Shown here: positions 18,548 through 28,472 of the stretch, piece after piece
How positions within the stretch are numbered: position 1 is the first letter of the stretch
How the letters are laid out: the number at the start of each line of letters is the position of its first letter
Origin: Cyanobacteriota bacterium
GTDB lineage: Bacteria; Cyanobacteriota; Cyanobacteriia; CACIAM-69d
Assembly (NCBI GenBank): GCA_022402445.1
Contig: JAKRSF010000008.1
Coordinates: forward strand, 496,001 to 560,000
DNA length: 64,000 bases
Reading direction: 5' to 3'
Notes under the pieces: generated by a model
Database searches by the model: none
Seen by the model: the letters and a program-made list of their open reading frames with translations, nothing else
Told to the model about the DNA's origin: nothing
Made by a program: the position numbers and the translations under genes

Positions 18548-20878
18548 CTAGGGCGCACCCTGGAGGCGGATGGGGGGGCTGCCCGGTGCGGCGGCTTCGA
18601 TCTGGCCGATCGCGGTGGCGGTGCGATCGCCGTTGGCCCACAGGTGTTCTAGGCAGGGTTGGAGGCGATCGCGGGGCACCGTTGCCAGGAGGCCGCCGGA
18701 GGTTTGGGGATCCGCCAGCAGTTGTAGGCGAGGATCGTTACGCCAGGTATCGAGGTTCGCGATCGCGCTGAAGGCTTCGGCATTGCGGCGGTGGAGGGAA
18801 CTGGTGTGGCCCGCCGTGAGGGTGGCGATCGCCCCGTCCAGGATCGGCAGGGCGTCGAGGTTGAGGATCGCTTGGCAGGGGGGAAGGGCCGGGTCGCGCG
18901 ATCGCAGCATTTCCAGCAAATGCCCCACCAAACCAAAGCCGGTGATGTCCGTGCAGGCGGTGGCCCCCCCGTGCCGCAGACTGGCCGCCGCCGTTTGGTT
19001 GGAGCGCAGCATGGCCGCGATCGCCCCATCAATCCATCCACAGGGCACGGCCCCGCGTCCTTCGGCGGCGAAGAGGGTACCGGTGCCTAGGGCTTTCGTG
19101 AGAATCAATTGATCCCCGATCTGAAAATTGCCCTTGCGCCAGGGGCCGTCCTGGGGACCGATGCCGTTGCACACTAGGCCCAGGGCGAGGTCTGGCCCTT
19201 CGGTGGTGTGGCCGCCAAGGAGGGGCGATCGCGCCGCATCCAGGGCAACGCGCACGCCGGAGAGCAGTTGAAAGAGGGTTTCCTCCTGGCGGTCGGCGGT
19301 GCCGTAGGGGACCGTGGCAATCACCTGGGCACTGTGGGGAATTGCGCCCATGGCGAACAGGTCGCTGAGGCAGTGGTTGACGGCGATTTGACCAAAGGTA
19401 TACGGATCGTTCGTGAGGGTGCGGAAATAGTCCACCGTTTGCACCAGGAGGCGATCGCGGGGCCATGCGACGACGGCAGCATCGTCCGGGGCATCGAGAC
19501 CGAGCACCACATCCGGGGCCGCGATCGCCCTTGGCAGGCGACCCAGGGCGCGATCGAGGGTGGATTTGCCCACCTTGGATCCACAGCCGCCGCAGTACAT
19601 GGGGGTAGCGATTCCGTCCGCGATCGCCGCCGCCTCGGGGGATTTTTGGGCCATGTTTCCGGCCATCGAGCCCATGGAGCCCACCGGCAGGGCCGCGAAG
19701 CGATCCATAAACCGGCGATCAATCCAATCCTTGAGCCGCCACCACAGCGGACCGGCGGCCCCCCAGGATCCCCGCGCCGCGATCGCGCTGCCGTCGCCGG
19801 TGCCGATCAAACTGAGGTACTGGCGCTGGGGCTGAAAAGGCCGCAGGGGTTGCCCCGCCAGGTAGCGCCGCACATTGTCGAAGAGGGGGCGGCCCTGGCG
19901 CACGGCGAACACTCCGGCTTTGGGTCGGGGCGCGTCGAGGATCGTGGCCACATCCCCCGCCGCAAACACGAAGCCATGGGAGAGGGATTGCAGCGATCGC
20001 CCCACCGCCACAAATCCTTCGCCGTCGAGCGCTAGGCCCGTTTCCCGCAGCCAGGGGGGGGCCGCCGCCTGGGTGACCCAAATGGCTAGGTCGCAGGGGA
20101 GCGATCGCCCGGTTTGGCATTTCAGTGAAGCCGCTGCCCTGACGCCATCGGGCCGTAGCGCGATCGCCGTTTCCCCGCACCACACGTCAATTTTTCGCGC
20201 CGCCAGGGTTTTATGGACCTGGGCGCGGGCCATGGATCCTAGGGCTGGCACAAGCTGGCGATCGCGCTGAATGATCGTGATGATCGCCGCGCCCCCCCAA
20301 GGTTCCAGGATTTTCGTTAACCGTTGCCGCGTCGCCAGGGCCAGTTCCACGCCGCCGACGCCGCCCCCCACGATCGCCACCCGCACCGAAGCAGGGCGAT
20401 CGCATTGCACCTGATCTAGAAATTTCTCCCAGCCCGCCAGAAAATCCGCCACCGGTTTTGCAATCAGCGATCGCGCCGCCACCGCCGGATCGATTTTTCC
20501 CGCATCCACCATCTGGGGCGTACTGCCCACGTCAATCGACAGCACCTCAAACCCCACCGGGGGCCGCGATGCACAGATCACCCGCCGCCGCTCCAGATCC
20601 AGGCCGATGGCGCGATCGCGGTAGAACTGCGCCCCCGCCGTGATCGCCAGCCGCCGCAGATCCAGATGGCACGCCGCGCGATCGTATAACCCCGCCACAT
20701 GGCCCGGAAGCATCCCCGAATAGGGCGTTTCCGAGCCGTCGCTAATCAACGTCAGCCGCACCCCCGCCACCGGAGCCATGACCCACCGCATCAGGGCGAT
20801 CGCGTGGCTGTGCCCACCCCCCAGCAGCACCACCTCCCGCGCGATCGCCTCCCCCGCCGCCACCGCCAAAGTCCTCAA
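18548..20878 (-). CDS. selD: Selenide, water dikinase fused to an NADH-dehydrogenase-like flavoprotein domain
   Basis: This is a 776-residue two-domain protein. Residues about 10-385 are a pyridine-nucleotide-disulfide oxidoreductase of the NDH-2-like type. The dinucleotide fold is VVLLGGGHSHAIALMRW, a second NAD fold is RVAIVGGGVGGVELA, and the FAD motif is GFVFAAGDVA. From about residue 425 a complete SelD follows, with YCGGCGSKVG, whose Cys and Lys match the essential pair of E. coli SelD. Blocks such as GLDAPDDAAVV, QTVDYFRT and GGHTTEG are also present. SelD makes selenophosphate from selenide and ATP, and this fusion is known in cyanobacteria. No ATG is available; the TTG at 20878, 18 bases after the glutaredoxin stop, is the first possible start, and a GTG at 20863 is an alternative. 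Confidence 0.92.
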   Translation of the reverse strand: MRTLAVAAGEAIAREVVLLGGGHSHAIALMRWVMAPVAGVRLTLISDGSETPYSGMLPGHVAGLYDRAACHLDLRRLAITAGAQFYRDRAIGLDLERRRVICASRPPVGFEVLSIDVGSTPQMVDAGKIDPAVAARSLIAKPVADFLAGWEKFLDQVQCDRPASVRVAIVGGGVGGVELALATRQRLTKILEPWGGAAIITIIQRDRQLVPALGSMARAQVHKTLAARKIDVWCGETAIALRPDGVRAAASLKCQTGRSLPCDLAIWVTQAAAPPWLRETGLALDGEGFVAVGRSLQSLSHGFVFAAGDVATILDAPRPKAGVFAVRQGRPLFDNVRRYLAGQPLRPFQPQRQYLSLIGTGDGSAIAARGSWGAAGPLWWRLKDWIDRRFMDRFAALPVGSMGSMAGNMAQKSPEAAAIADGIATPMYCGGCGSKVGKSTLDRALGRLPRAIAAPDVVLGLDAPDDAAVVAWPRDRLLVQTVDYFRTLTNDPYTFGQIAVNHCLSDLFAMGAIPHSAQVIATVPYGTADRQEETLFQLLSGVRVALDAARSPLLGGHTTEGPDLALGLVCNGIGPQDGPWRKGNFQIGDQLILTKALGTGTLFAAEGRGAVPCGWIDGAIAAMLRSNQTAAASLRHGGATACTDITGFGLVGHLLEMLRSRDPALPPCQAILNLDALPILDGAIATLTAGHTSSLHRRNAEAFSAIANLDTWRNDPRLQLLADPQTSGGLLATVPRDRLQPCLEHLWANGDRTATAIGQIEAAAPGSPPIRLQGAP

Positions 20879-20896
20879 TAACCGTTCAAAGCGCCC

Positions 20897-21172
20897 CTAA
20901 GGCCCCTGCAAAATTGCATCGAGCTCCCCCGCGCGATCGAGGGCATGGATATCATCACAGCCCCCCAGGTGGCGGTCATCGACAAAAATCTGCGGCACCG
21001 ATCGCCGACCCCCGGCCCGGATCGCCATGGCATCGCGGCCCGCCTCATCCCCATCGAGGACATATTCCGTATACTCAACCCCCTTGCTGTCCAATAGCCG
21101 CTTCGCACGGATACAAAAGGGGCACGTCGTCCAGAGATAAATCTCAACCTTCGGAGCCATTGCTCGGTCCAT
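20897..21172 (-). CDS. grxC: Glutaredoxin, dithiol type
   Basis: This is a 91-residue glutaredoxin. The active site is CPFC (C17 and C20), followed by the cis-Pro block RSVPQIF and the GG of HLGGCDD, which together bind glutathione. It is a thioredoxin-fold thiol reductase dependent on glutathione. An ATG at 21160 (MAPKVEIY) would remove four residues and begins just before the first beta strand, so either start is possible. It lies directly upstream of the selD fusion with only 18 bases between them. Co-expression of a glutathione-dependent reductase with selenophosphate synthase fits the need for reduced selenium, but this is inference. Confidence 0.93.
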   Translation of the reverse strand: MDRAMAPKVEIYLWTTCPFCIRAKRLLDSKGVEYTEYVLDGDEAGRDAMAIRAGGRRSVPQIFVDDRHLGGCDDIHALDRAGELDAILQGP

Positions 21173-21321
21173 CTCCCTTAAAAATCACGCCTTAATCAAT
21201 TCAGAAATCAATCCAGATCCAATCACTCTAATGGATTGGGGAAAGCTAGAAAACCGCTTTCAATTCCCCACGCTACACCGCCCCCAAACCCGCTTCCAAG
21301 ACCCATTCCAAAGCCGAAAGA

Positions 21322-21341
21322 CAAGGGATTTAAGCCCCTTG
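21322..21341 (-). terminator. Weak hairpin after ppc
   Basis: CAAGGG (21322-21327) pairs with CCCTTG (21336-21341) around an eight-base loop, about 60 bases past the ppc stop. On the minus strand it is followed by TCTTTCGG rather than a clean T run, so termination is only possible. Confidence 0.35.
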
Positions 21342-21400
21342 CCCTCACCGGCAATTCAGCCTAGGCCAGGTGCAGAAAGGTGCATTTCTAAGGATCTCCA

Positions 21401-24400
21401 TCAACCCGTATTCCGCATCCCCGCCGCGATGCCATTAATCGTCAGCAGCGCCCCCCGCAAAAGCTCCCCTCGGCTATAGCGCGATCGCACCATCCCCGAC
21501 GCCGTTTGTTGCTTATGTTGGCGCAGCCGCTTGAGGAGCGACGCCTGCAAAAAGCCCAGCGGCACAATCGTCCCATTGCGCAACTGCACCGATCGCTGGA
21601 GCATCGGATCCCCATCCAGGAGGCGATCGTGGCCCGTAATTTTGAGCACCAGCTCCCGCGTCATGTGATATTCCCGGGAAATGCGATCAAACAGCACCGC
21701 AAACCGCTCCCGATTCTCCGGCTGGGTTAACTCCTTGGTGTAGTGGCTAGCGATTTGCAAATCCACCTTCGCCAGGGTCATTTCCACCTTAGAAATCGCC
21801 ATCTTAAAGAACGGCCATTTGAAGTAGAAATATTGCAGCAGCTTGAGGTGTTCCTCCGGCTCCTCCTCCATAAATTCCTTCAGGGCCGTGCCCACCCCAT
21901 ACCAGGCGGGCAGCAAAAACCGGCTTTGGGTCCAGCTAAACACCCAAGGAATCGCCCGCAGGCTACTCAAATCCTTCTTGCCGCCGCGACGGGCCGGACG
22001 GGATGAAATTTGCAGTTGACTAATCTCTTCAATGGGCGTCACCTCATGGAAGAAATCAATGAACGCTTCCTCTTCATAGATCAATTGGCGATAGTGGACC
22101 CGCGATCGCGCCGCCAGATCCTCCATGATTGCGTTCCAGGGTTCAATGTCATCAAAGCCGCTGCCCAGCAAACTCGCCTGGATCACCGCCGTCGCCACCT
22201 TTTCCAGGTTGAACAGGGCCAACTCCGGCAGGGAATATTTTGAGGCAAGCACCTCCCCCTGCTCCGTAATTTTGATGCGCCCCTGGATGCTCCGTCCCGG
22301 CTGGGCCAGGATCGCCTCATAGGCCGGCCCGCCGCCGCGCCCCACGGACCCGCCCCGCCCATGGAAAATCCGCAGCACCACGCCATAGTCATCGGCCATG
22401 GTTTGCAGCGCCTTTTGGGCCTTGTGGATCTCCCAGTTGCTGCTGAGGAAGCCGGAATCCTTGTTGCTGTCGGAGTAGCCCAGCATCACCTCCTGCAAGT
22501 TCAGGGTCGGCGTGTGGGGGTGCAGTTCTTCCCCCTCGGTCCAGGGTTCTCCTGCCGGTGGGTTCTGGTGGCTGCGATCGGTGGGTGCTTGCTTCAGGCG
22601 ATCGTAGCCCCCGGCCAGCAGCGCCCGATAGAGCGGCAGTTCAAACAATTCCTTCATCACCGACGGGGCGATCTTCAGATCCTCCACCGTCTCGAACAGG
22701 GGCACCACCCGCAGCGTCCCCGACCCCGTGGCCGGATCGTAGAGGCCCGCCTCCTTGGCCAGCAGCAGCACCTCCAGCAGGTCGCTGGCGTTGTGGCTCA
22801 TGCTGATGATGTAGGTCTGGCAGATGCCCGGACCAAATTCGTGCTGAAGCTGGCGCACCATCCGCAGGGTTTCGATGGTTTCGCGGGCCTTGTCGGAAAA
22901 GGGTAGCTCGACGGGGATCAGGGGCCGCCGGGTGGTGAGTTCCTGGGCCAGCCATGCGGTGCGCTCCCCCTCGTCCATTTGGTTGTAGGGCTTGGGCAGG
23001 ATCTGCAAATATTCGCCGATTTCGTGGATGGTGTCCGAATGGCGGGTGCTTTCCTGGCGGATGTCCAGGTGGGCGAGGTTGAAGCCGAAGATTTCGACGC
23101 GGCAGATCAGGTCGTCCAGGTCGCGGCAGGAGAGGCCCGTTTGCTTGAGGCTGCGGGCGATGAGGTTGAGTTCGGCCAAAAATTCTGTGCCGGAGCGATA
23201 GATGCTGGTGGGGTTGTTTTCCAGCATGTCCTGGTGTAGTTCGTCGCCGTCGTAGAGCCGCTGCGATCGCGCCAGGGTATTGACTAAGCGCTGTTCGATG
23301 TAGGCCATCTTGAGGCGATAGGGCTCTTGGCGGTAGCGGATCGCCCATTTTTCATAGATCTCCGGCAGGCGCACCTGATCCTGTTCTAGGGATTCGAGCA
23401 GGTCCGGCAACACATCGCTCCAGTGCAGGGACAGGCTCAGCAGCTCCCGCAGATCCCGCAGGGAGTTGAGGTATTTCTGGAGGACCAGATTGCGCTGGTA
23501 GCAGGCGGTTTTCCAGGTGACCTGGGGGGTGACGGAGGGGTTGCCGTCGCGATCGGACCCCACCCAGGAGCCGAAGCGGCAAAAGTCGTAGCGGGGGGGC
23601 TGCAACCGGGGAAATCCATCCTGGAGCGATCGCTCGAAGCGCCGGTACATTTCGGGGATGGCGTCGAACAGCACCTCGTCGAAATAGTGCAGGGCGTAGT
23701 CCACCTCATCGAGGACCGTGGGCTTGAACTGGTGCAGCTCGTCCGTGCGCCACCACAGGCGGATTTCTTCGGTTAGTTTGGTCCGCAACGATTCCGCGTC
23801 CCACAGGGCTCCGGTTTCTTCGGCGGTGTCGAGCGATCGCAGGATCCGCACAATGCGCCGCTGCTTATCGCGGATGGTGTGGCGCACAATTTCCGTCGGG
23901 TGGGCCGTGAACACCAGTTGAATATCCAACTGATCGATCAGCTTTTGGATCTGCCTAGGCGGCACATTCAGCTCCCGCAGGTGGGGGAACAGCCAGGAGA
24001 AGGTGCCCACGAGGCTATGGGCGGCGGCGGGCTGCTGCATACTGCGCTCGAGCAGTTCCGCTTCGATGGGGCCGCTGTCGGTGGGGGCGATCGCGGGGGC
24101 GCTGGCGGCAAGGGCGGGCTGGCGCGATTGGGTATATTGGCGCTGCTGGTCCCGCTGTTCGTAGTGCTGCTCAACGATATTGATGAGCTGGAAATAGAGA
24201 GCAAAGGCCCTCGCGGCGCGGATGGCGGCCCGCAGGTCTAGGTTTTCGACCACCTTGAGGACCGCTTCGGCGGGCACCTCCGACACTTGCCCTTCAGGGG
24301 AGCACAGATCCCGCAGTTCGCCGAGCAGATCCACGAGTTCCTGGCCGCATTCCTGTTGGAGCACTTGCCGCCAGAGGTCTTCGACCACCTTGAGCCGATG

Positions 24401-24472
24401 CCGTAGAAAAAGGTCTGAGGTTGAAGCCGGTGCCATTGTCTCGCGATCCACTGGATGGAGGGTCGAACTCAT
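21401..24472 (-). CDS. ppc: Phosphoenolpyruvate carboxylase
   Basis: This is a 1023-residue enzyme, full length for cyanobacteria. Catalytic motifs are [13 protein letters not shown] (active-site His), [31 protein letters not shown] and the C-terminal MRNTG that closes the active site. It adds bicarbonate to phosphoenolpyruvate to make oxaloacetate, the anaplerotic supply for nitrogen assimilation. A segment of about 35 residues rich in Ala/Pro/Ser (near 120-155) is an insertion between N-terminal helices. The N-terminal plant phosphorylation serine motif is absent, as expected in bacteria. It stands alone, followed by the glutaredoxin gene 228 bases further on. Confidence 0.97.
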   Translation of the reverse strand: MSSTLHPVDRETMAPASTSDLFLRHRLKVVEDLWRQVLQQECGQELVDLLGELRDLCSPEGQVSEVPAEAVLKVVENLDLRAAIRAARAFALYFQLINIVEQHYEQRDQQRQYTQSRQPALAASAPAIAPTDSGPIEAELLERSMQQPAAAHSLVGTFSWLFPHLRELNVPPRQIQKLIDQLDIQLVFTAHPTEIVRHTIRDKQRRIVRILRSLDTAEETGALWDAESLRTKLTEEIRLWWRTDELHQFKPTVLDEVDYALHYFDEVLFDAIPEMYRRFERSLQDGFPRLQPPRYDFCRFGSWVGSDRDGNPSVTPQVTWKTACYQRNLVLQKYLNSLRDLRELLSLSLHWSDVLPDLLESLEQDQVRLPEIYEKWAIRYRQEPYRLKMAYIEQRLVNTLARSQRLYDGDELHQDMLENNPTSIYRSGTEFLAELNLIARSLKQTGLSCRDLDDLICRVEIFGFNLAHLDIRQESTRHSDTIHEIGEYLQILPKPYNQMDEGERTAWLAQELTTRRPLIPVELPFSDKARETIETLRMVRQLQHEFGPGICQTYIISMSHNASDLLEVLLLAKEAGLYDPATGSGTLRVVPLFETVEDLKIAPSVMKELFELPLYRALLAGGYDRLKQAPTDRSHQNPPAGEPWTEGEELHPHTPTLNLQEVMLGYSDSNKDSGFLSSNWEIHKAQKALQTMADDYGVVLRIFHGRGGSVGRGGGPAYEAILAQPGRSIQGRIKITEQGEVLASKYSLPELALFNLEKVATAVIQASLLGSGFDDIEPWNAIMEDLAARSRVHYRQLIYEEEAFIDFFHEVTPIEEISQLQISSRPARRGGKKDLSSLRAIPWVFSWTQSRFLLPAWYGVGTALKEFMEEEPEEHLKLLQYFYFKWPFFKMAISKVEMTLAKVDLQIASHYTKELTQPENRERFAVLFDRISREYHMTRELVLKITGHDRLLDGDPMLQRSVQLRNGTIVPLGFLQASLLKRLRQHKQQTASGMVRSRYSRGELLRGALLTINGIAAGMRNTG

Positions 24473-24630
24473 AAATTGTTGCCTAGAACTGTTGCCTAGC
24501 CCCTGTGTGCCAGCCCGGTCAGAAAGATGCTCACTAGATTATATGGGGGGACTGATGCCCTGACGGTGCCCCAGGCGACTGCGGTGGGGGGCTTTCGGTG
24601 GCGGGGATCGTGGGGGTTGAGGCTGGGAAT

Positions 24631-24930
24631 TTAGTCTGGGGAGGGGGCGGGAGGGTGAGCCGTGGGGGCTTCGGTCTGGTGGAGGACGGGGAGGCGATCG
24701 CCGCGAAAGAGTTCTTCACTGGTGGCCCCCAGTTGATCGAGGGCGCTGCCGATCGCGCGGGCGCTGGCGAGGGCTCCGAGGATGGGCGGGGTAGCCATTG
24801 CGACTAGCCAAACGGGATCCACCGCGATCGCCCCCGCTTCCAGGGTTTGGTTGAGGCGTTGGCCTAAACGGTTCAATAGGGTCCAGGGATCGGGGGGCGT
24901 GGCCGAGGCTGGGGGAGAATCGGGGGCCAT
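24631..24930 (-). CDS. Small hypothetical protein
   Basis: This is a 99-residue protein from the ATG at 24930. It has a Pro-rich head, an amphipathic middle ([24 protein letters not shown]), a hydrophobic stretch around [21 protein letters not shown], and a Pro-rich tail. No family was recognised. The frame is open further upstream, but that part overlaps the lgt promoter and reads as non-coding. It is divergent from lgt. The middle region has the composition of a real helical protein, but the evidence for expression is weak. Confidence 0.45.
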   Translation of the reverse strand: MAPDSPPASATPPDPWTLLNRLGQRLNQTLEAGAIAVDPVWLVAMATPPILGALASARAIGSALDQLGATSEELFRGDRLPVLHQTEAPTAHPPAPSPD

Positions 24931-25066
24931 GGGTTTGGGGTTCCTTAAGGACGGTGAAATTGGGGGCCGCTGGACGCGATCGCGGCGGCGCAGGATCTCG
25001 CCAACCGCACCACGAAGGGGCAGCCCTAGGGCGATGATAGGGGACGTTGCAATGGGAGGGTGGTCC

Positions 25067-25915
25067 ATGATTGAACTATTGGCGATGCAATTCACCTCGC
25101 CAGGGCCGGTGGTGGTGGAATTTGGCCCGGTGGTGCTGCGCTGGTATGGGCTGCTGATTGCCACGGCCCTACTGATTGGCGTGACCCTTTCCCAGGCGAT
25201 CGCCACCAAACGCAAGCTAGAGCCGGACGCGGTGGGGGATGCGGTCCTGTGGATCGTTGGGGGCGCGATCCCCTGCGCGCGGATTTATTATGTGCTGTTC
25301 AACTGGTCCGCCTATGCCGGGGACTGGGGCCAAATGGTGGCCATCTGGCGCGGCGGCATCGCCATCCACGGGGCCATCCTGGGGGGCATTTTGGGGGGGT
25401 GGCTGTTTTCTCGCCTGCGGCGCACGTCCTTCTGGGCCTTGGCGGATGTGATTGCCCCGTCTTTGATCCTGGGGCAGGCGATCGGCCGTTGGGGTAATTT
25501 TTTCAATTCCGAAGCTTTTGGTGCGCCGACGGATCTCCCCTGGAAGCTGTATATCCCCGCCGATCGCCGCCCGCCCGCCTTCGCCAATGTGGACTATTTT
25601 CACCCCACGTTCCTGTATGAATCCCTGTGGAATTTGGCGGTGTTTTGTGGGCTGATGCTGCTGCTCCAGCGCGATCGCCTTGGCCCGTGGCGGCCGCTGA
25701 AAAATGGCACCCTGTTTTGTGTCTATGCGATCGCCTATAGCCTGGGGCGCTTTTGGATCGAAGGGCTGCGGCTCGATAGCCTCACCGTTGGCGGTCTGCG
25801 GGCGGCCCAACTGGTGAGCATCGCGGGCATTAGCCTCGGGGCGCTGGGGCTGGTGTGGCTCTATGGCCTGCGGCGATCGTTGCCCGACATTGCCCCCCGT
25901 TCTTCCCAGGGATAG
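25067..25915 (+). CDS. lgt: Prolipoprotein diacylglyceryl transferase
   Basis: This is a 282-residue membrane enzyme with about seven helices. It has the Lgt signature [10 protein letters not shown], the essential His in [12 protein letters not shown], the HPTFLYES block and the C-terminal GRFWIEGLR. It transfers diacylglycerol from phosphatidylglycerol to the lipobox Cys of prolipoproteins at the inner membrane. The ATG at 25067 gives MIELLAMQF and is preceded six bases upstream by GGGAGGG. Several in-frame starts further up have no such site. It precedes pyrH by 112 bases. Confidence 0.95.
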   Translation: MIELLAMQFTSPGPVVVEFGPVVLRWYGLLIATALLIGVTLSQAIATKRKLEPDAVGDAVLWIVGGAIPCARIYYVLFNWSAYAGDWGQMVAIWRGGIAIHGAILGGILGGWLFSRLRRTSFWALADVIAPSLILGQAIGRWGNFFNSEAFGAPTDLPWKLYIPADRRPPAFANVDYFHPTFLYESLWNLAVFCGLMLLLQRDRLGPWRPLKNGTLFCVYAIAYSLGRFWIEGLRLDSLTVGGLRAAQLVSIAGISLGALGLVWLYGLRRSLPDIAPRSSQG

Positions 25916-26027
25916 CCGCCGGGAGGATGGCAACACACGGTGGTATCTTTAGGGCTGAAGTCCCCATCCCGGTCTGGTCACCAGGGCAGGGGTACACACC
26001 ACGTTCGAGGCAGTTTGGGATCGAGGA

Positions 26028-26756
26028 ATGGAGCCGAAATATAAGCGCGTTCTGCTCAAACTCAGCGGCGAAGCCCTCATGGGCGAACTGACCTATGGCA
26101 TTGATCCCGCCGTGGTCGATGCGATCGCCGAAGAAATTGCCCAGGTGGTCGCCTCCGGGGTGCAACTGGCGGTGGTGGTCGGGGGCGGCAATATTTTCCG
26201 AGGCGTCAAGGCGGCGGCGGGCGGCATGGATCGGGCCACCGGTGACTACATCGGCATGATCGCCACCGTCATGAACGCCATGACCCTGCAAGATGCCCTC
26301 GAACGACGCAAGGTGCCCACCCGGGTGCAGACCGCGATCGCCATGCAGGAGGTGGCCGAACCCTATATTCGCCGTCGGGCCATGCGCCATCTGGAAAAGG
26401 GCCGCGTGGTCATCTTTGGGGCCGGCTCTGGAAATCCCTTCTTCACCACCGACACCACCGCCGCCCTGCGGGCAGCGGAAATCGACGCGGAGGTGATCTT
26501 CAAGGCCACCAAGGTAGACGGCATTTACGACGCGGATCCGGTCCAATTCCCCAACGCCAAACGCTACGCCACGCTGAACTACAGCCATGTGCTGGCCCAG
26601 GATTTGCGGGTGATGGACAGTACCGCGATCGCCCTTTGCAAGGAAAATAATATTCCCATTGTGGTTTTCGACCTGACGGTGAGCGGCAATGTGCGCCGTG
26701 CCGTCATGGGCGAAGCGGTTGGAACGATTGTTGGAGGACGCTGTGAAGTTAGCTGA
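26028..26756 (+). CDS. pyrH: UMP kinase
   Basis: This is a 242-residue bacterial UMP kinase of the amino-acid-kinase fold. It opens [16 protein letters not shown], with the phosphate-binding [17 protein letters not shown] and the [14 protein letters not shown] [11 protein letters not shown] follow, with the [10 protein letters not shown] motif after that. It phosphorylates UMP to UDP and is typically feedback-inhibited by UTP. The stop overlaps the frr start by 14 bases, the conserved pyrH-frr order, so both are translated from one mRNA. Confidence 0.97.
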   Translation: MEPKYKRVLLKLSGEALMGELTYGIDPAVVDAIAEEIAQVVASGVQLAVVVGGGNIFRGVKAAAGGMDRATGDYIGMIATVMNAMTLQDALERRKVPTRVQTAIAMQEVAEPYIRRRAMRHLEKGRVVIFGAGSGNPFFTTDTTAALRAAEIDAEVIFKATKVDGIYDADPVQFPNAKRYATLNYSHVLAQDLRVMDSTAIALCKENNIPIVVFDLTVSGNVRRAVMGEAVGTIVGGRCEVS

Positions 26757-27294
26757 ACTAGAAGACCGGATGCAGAAGTCGATCGAGGCGACGCTGCACT
26801 CGTTTAATACCCTCCGCACCGGGCGGGCCAATGGGGCGCTGCTCGATCGCGTGATGGTGGACTATTACGGATCGCCGACGCCCCTGAAGTCCCTGGCGGG
26901 CATCACGACGCCGGATGCTTCGACGATTTTGATCCAGCCCTATGACAAATCCTCGATGGCGAGCATCGAAAAGGCGATCGCCATGGACGACACCATCGGC
27001 CTGACCCCGAGCAATGACGGGGTGGTGATCCGGCTGAATATTCCCCCCCTCACCAGCGAGCGCCGCAAGGAGTTGGTGAAGGTCGCCTCGAAGTATGCCG
27101 AGGAAGGGAAGGTTTCCATCCGCAATATCCGCCGGGACGGCATTGATGCGATCCGTCGCCAGGAAAAGAATGGCGAAGTGTCGGAAGATGAGGCCCGCGA
27201 TACCCAGGACCGCATCCAGAAACTGACGGACAAATTCATCAGCCGGGTGGATGACCTGCTGACGGAGAAGGAAAAGGACATCATGACCGTCTAG
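26743..27294 (+). CDS. frr: Ribosome recycling factor
   Basis: This is a 183-residue RRF. It runs from [20 protein letters not shown] through the conserved [41 protein letters not shown] and NIRRDGID blocks to a helical C-terminus. With EF-G it splits post-termination ribosomes. The start is the GTG at 26743 inside the end of pyrH, with GGAGGA four bases upstream, and it matches the N-terminus of cyanobacterial homologues (MKLAEVED type). Any earlier start would lie inside pyrH. Confidence 0.96.
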   Translation: MKLAELEDRMQKSIEATLHSFNTLRTGRANGALLDRVMVDYYGSPTPLKSLAGITTPDASTILIQPYDKSSMASIEKAIAMDDTIGLTPSNDGVVIRLNIPPLTSERRKELVKVASKYAEEGKVSIRNIRRDGIDAIRRQEKNGEVSEDEARDTQDRIQKLTDKFISRVDDLLTEKEKDIMTV

Positions 27295-27352
27295 GCCGGC
27301 CTTCGATGCCATGCGGTCACACCCCAGGGAATCACCCATTCCCCGTCCCCGT

Positions 27353-27471
27353 GTAGGGGTTGGGTCTCCCAACCCTGGCCCAAACGGTCACCAAAAGCCC
27401 GTTTAATCTTGGCAGGATCGGAAATCGTGGGGGTGGGACGGGGAGCAGGGCGGGGCGATGCGGCCCCCACG
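27353..27471. repeat. CCGTAGGGG-family element, copy A (right end decayed)
   Basis: The left end GTAGGGGTTGGGTCTCCC with its hairpin (GGTTGGG, TCT, CCCAACC) starts at 27353. The internal core CACCAAAAGCCCGTTTAATC lines up with copies C, D and E. The right end is degenerate (GGGACGGGGAGCAGG, then GCCCCCACG). It lies between the frr stop and the prxQ start. Confidence 0.75.
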
Positions 27472-27512
27472 AATGATCGGTTGAGAGAGTGAGGAAAAGG
27501 GGCGATCGCGCG

Positions 27513-27980
27513 ATGGCAGCCTTAGAAGTTGGGGATCTTGCGCCGGACTTTGCCCTATTGGACGGGGCGGGGCAGTTGGTCAAACTGTCGGATTTTCGCG
27601 GGCGGCGGCTGGTGCTGTATTTCTATCCCCGCGACAATACCCCCGGTTGCACCCAGGAGGCGTGCGGTTTCCGCGATCGCTACGACGCATTCCAACAGGC
27701 GAATATCGCGATCGTGGGCATCAGCGCCGATGACGCCAAATCCCACGCTAAATTCATCGCCAAATACGACCTGCCCTTTCCGCTCCTGTGCGATGGGGAC
27801 GGCTCCGTGGGGCGCGCCTACGGCAGCTACGGCCTCAAAAAGTTCATGGGGCGCGAATTTGAAGGGGTCTTCCGCCACACCTTCGTGATCGATCCCGAGG
27901 GCCGCATCGAGCGGATTGATCGCAAGGTGAAGGCCGCCACCCACCCCGCCGACCTACTCGCGGCCCTAACGGTCCCCTAG
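27513..27980 (+). CDS. prxQ: Peroxiredoxin, PrxQ/BCP family
   Basis: This is a 155-residue thioredoxin-fold peroxidase. The motif YPRDNTPGCTQEACGFRD holds the peroxidatic Cys (C46) and, five residues on, the resolving Cys (C51), the spacing typical of the PrxQ branch. It reduces hydrogen peroxide and organic hydroperoxides using thioredoxin. The ATG at 27513 gives MAALEVGDLAPDF, the normal N-terminus. A GTG at 27489 is less likely. The nudix gene follows after 24 bases on the same strand, so both are probably in one operon. A copy of the short repeat family separates it from frr. Confidence 0.94.
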   Translation: MAALEVGDLAPDFALLDGAGQLVKLSDFRGRRLVLYFYPRDNTPGCTQEACGFRDRYDAFQQANIAIVGISADDAKSHAKFIAKYDLPFPLLCDGDGSVGRAYGSYGLKKFMGREFEGVFRHTFVIDPEGRIERIDRKVKAATHPADLLAALTVP

Positions 27981-28004
27981 GGGAGGCGCAGGAGAAAACT
28001 ACCC

Positions 28005-28472
28005 ATGGCCTGGTTCCAGCAATTTTGGCGCTACGGCAAGACGTTTCTGGGGCTGGTGTTTCGGCGGCCCCTGGTGGGCACCACGGCGATTCCGATCCTG
28101 GCGGACGGGTCCATTGTTCTGGCGCGGCGGCGCGATGATGGCCTGTGGTCGTTGCCCGGTGGCCTGGTGGACTGGGGGGAGACGATCGCGGACACCCTAG
28201 GGCGGGAACTGCGGGAGGAAACGGGCCTGCAACTTCTGGCCATTGAGCGGCTCGTGGGGGTCTATTCCGCCCGCGATCGCGACCCACGGATGCACTCGGT
28301 TTGTATCGCCGCCGCCGTGTCCGTGGCGGGAACACCGCAAATTCAAGATACGCTTGAGATTGGCGAAATTCGCGCCTTTCCGCCCGACTTTCCCTTTGGC
28401 GACCTGCATCTGTCCCACGACCATGCTCGACAACTCCAGGACTACCTCGCCGGACGAACAGCCCTTGCCTAA
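28005..28472 (+). CDS. NUDIX hydrolase
   Basis: This is a 155-residue single-domain NUDIX protein. The complete Nudix box, GGLVDWGETIADTLGRELREETGLQL, lies at about residues 52-77 and carries the metal-binding Glu residues. It hydrolyses a nucleoside diphosphate linked to another moiety; the substrate is not evident. A short hydrophobic N-terminus (FWRYGKTFLGLVF) precedes the domain. AGGAGA stands about ten bases before the ATG. The gene overlaps the following alpha/beta-fold gene by 50 bases in another frame and follows prxQ closely, so the group looks co-transcribed. Confidence 0.9.
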   Translation: MAWFQQFWRYGKTFLGLVFRRPLVGTTAIPILADGSIVLARRRDDGLWSLPGGLVDWGETIADTLGRELREETGLQLLAIERLVGVYSARDRDPRMHSVCIAAAVSVAGTPQIQDTLEIGEIRAFPPDFPFGDLHLSHDHARQLQDYLAGRTALA

